In this document: in pieces, positions 63,131 through 64,000 of the stretch
Position numbering within the stretch: position 1 is the first letter of the stretch
Layout of the letters: the number at the start of each line of letters is the position of its first letter
From: Micrasema longulum
Lineage: Eukaryota > Arthropoda > Insecta > Trichoptera > Brachycentridae
DNA length: 64,000 bases
Reading direction: 5' to 3'
NCBI GenBank assembly: GCA_022494885.1
Contig: JAGVSM010004218.1
Span: 1-64,000, forward strand
Made by a program: the position numbers and the translations under genes
Notes under the pieces: model-generated
Database searches by the model: none
Seen by the model: the letters and a program-made list of their open reading frames with translations, nothing else
Told to the model about the DNA's origin: nothing

Positions 63131-64000
63131 TGACACTTTTATACAGTTTTATTCGTAAAACAGGGGCAACGCAGTTTACCGTGGGTCCGTCCCTTCGCCC
63201 AAACATTGAGACACGCCTGGTAGTCCGGTTGAAGTCCTCTCGAGATACGGTGCCCGATTTCTCGATGTTTGCGGAGAACATCTCCGCAAGCAGGGCGGGC
63301 CCCCGCCATATCCCGAGGAATGTCGTAAACGACTACCCTCGGGGGAGTCTCCCCTTTAGCTCAACCACATTCAGCCCCTTAGAGGACAGCTTATCTGTCA
63401 CAGACGAAGTCTCCACCAAAACGTCCCCACCCCTTACTTTACGCGCCCTGACAGCCCGGAAGCCGTCCTCTGCCGGGCTGACATTCTCCATTAAGATTTT
63501 TTTTGTCCCTTCTGAGGTCGCACCCTCCGGGACCTTAGGATACACTATTATAGTGGGCCTGGTAGGACCCACAGCTCTGGAATTAGGGGGGTGATTCCCT
63601 CACTCGTAAGAGGAGGCACCCCCAAGGCAGCACCCGCAGCTCCAGCATACGTCAACTTTGCGCCACTGCTGGCACCCGGCTGCACAACACCTCTCAGTTT
63701 CGCCATTCGGTCCGCCAGCTCTGAAATCTCATCTTTAAGTCCAGTTTGCGCGGACACCGCAGACCTCAGTCCTCTGACTTCACCGACCGAGCTTGCATTT
63801 TTAAGCTGTAGCTCTATGATAATTTGGCAGAGATCCCCAGCAGCTCCAGTGACCCTCTGATTCTGGCCAGCACTCATCCTCGACTTTTCGCCGAAGCAGG
63901 CCGTCTCGATGGCATTCTGAGCCCCTTTGATTCTAGACGTCAAGGAGTCACCGGCAGCATCCACGTCGATGTCGTCAGACACTCTGTCTTTCCTCTTTTG
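63131..64000 (-). pseudogene. R1/jockey-like LINE ORF1 (gag-like nucleic-acid-binding protein), 5' end outside window
   Basis: The minus frame 63982-63548 has a helical region (ISELADRMAKLRGVVQ) and an Ala-rich linker. After one frame change near 63560, frame 63572-63333 gives GPTRPTIIVYPKVPEGATSE, GTKKILMENVSPAEDGFRAV and RKVRGGDVLVETSS, the hallmark of R1/jockey ORF1 proteins (xVxYPxxxxxxSxxTKxxLxxxVxPxxxGxxVxxVRKxRxGGVxVET). Weaker similarity (DIPRDM, RKHREIG) continues to about 63180. RNA-binding CCHC knuckles are not seen. Two frame changes suggest a dead copy. Confidence 0.82.

Overview
The window is eukaryotic, AT-rich nuclear DNA. Everything points to an arthropod, most likely an insect: many non-LTR retrotransposon families ending in short tandem-repeat tails, mariner and Tigger DNA transposons, tRNA-derived SINEs, a C2H2 zinc-finger gene with a phase-1 intron, and Myb/SANT-type genes. 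I cannot name the order or species. No operons, CRISPR arrays, rRNA or convincing tRNA genes are present. Over half of the window is recognisable mobile-element debris. Local family labels (LA, LD, LF, J, K, B and so on) are mine and only link copies within this window.

Layout. 0-12 kb: a decayed LINE (LG), LINE tails on both strands, SINE pieces, a GC-rich palindromic MITE, and large fold-back repeats. 12.9-14.8 kb: a mariner relic with unusually long inverted ends, then a second inverted-repeat element containing three internal tandem units. 15-31 kb: dense LINE remains (LD, LF1, LA, LH, LO), palindromic MITEs with TA target sites, and J repeats. 33.8-36.9 kb: the clearest host gene, a two-exon 12-finger C2H2 protein whose intron carries a LINE. 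37-41 kb: an R2-like LINE N-terminus, a possible acidic host exon, and an LA LINE. 43.7-45.7 kb (minus): a two-exon Myb/SANT-like gene and one further exon candidate, broken up by LINE insertions. 46.2-48.1 kb: a Tigger element inserted in a pre-existing tandem duplication and itself hit by a SINE. 49.8-50.0 kb: a GC-rich exon pair. 50-55.8 kb: J repeats and LINE tails. 56.0-58.3 kb (plus): two exons that join in frame to give the conserved segment of a P4-type ATPase (phospholipid flippase). 60.2-61.8 kb: a 58-bp minisatellite of about 27 units. 62.6 kb: an exon candidate on the minus strand. 63.1-64.0 kb: the ORF1 of an R1/jockey-like LINE running out of the window.

Host coding content is therefore small and scattered: the zinc-finger protein (a likely transcription regulator), the Myb/SANT protein, the flippase exons and four unassigned exon candidates. 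The flippase and Myb exons do not stand out as long open frames because introns and mobile elements split them. The most abundant repeat is J, with ten copies that often fold back on themselves and are not explained by any coding sequence I can see. I found no multi-gene defence or biosynthetic system.
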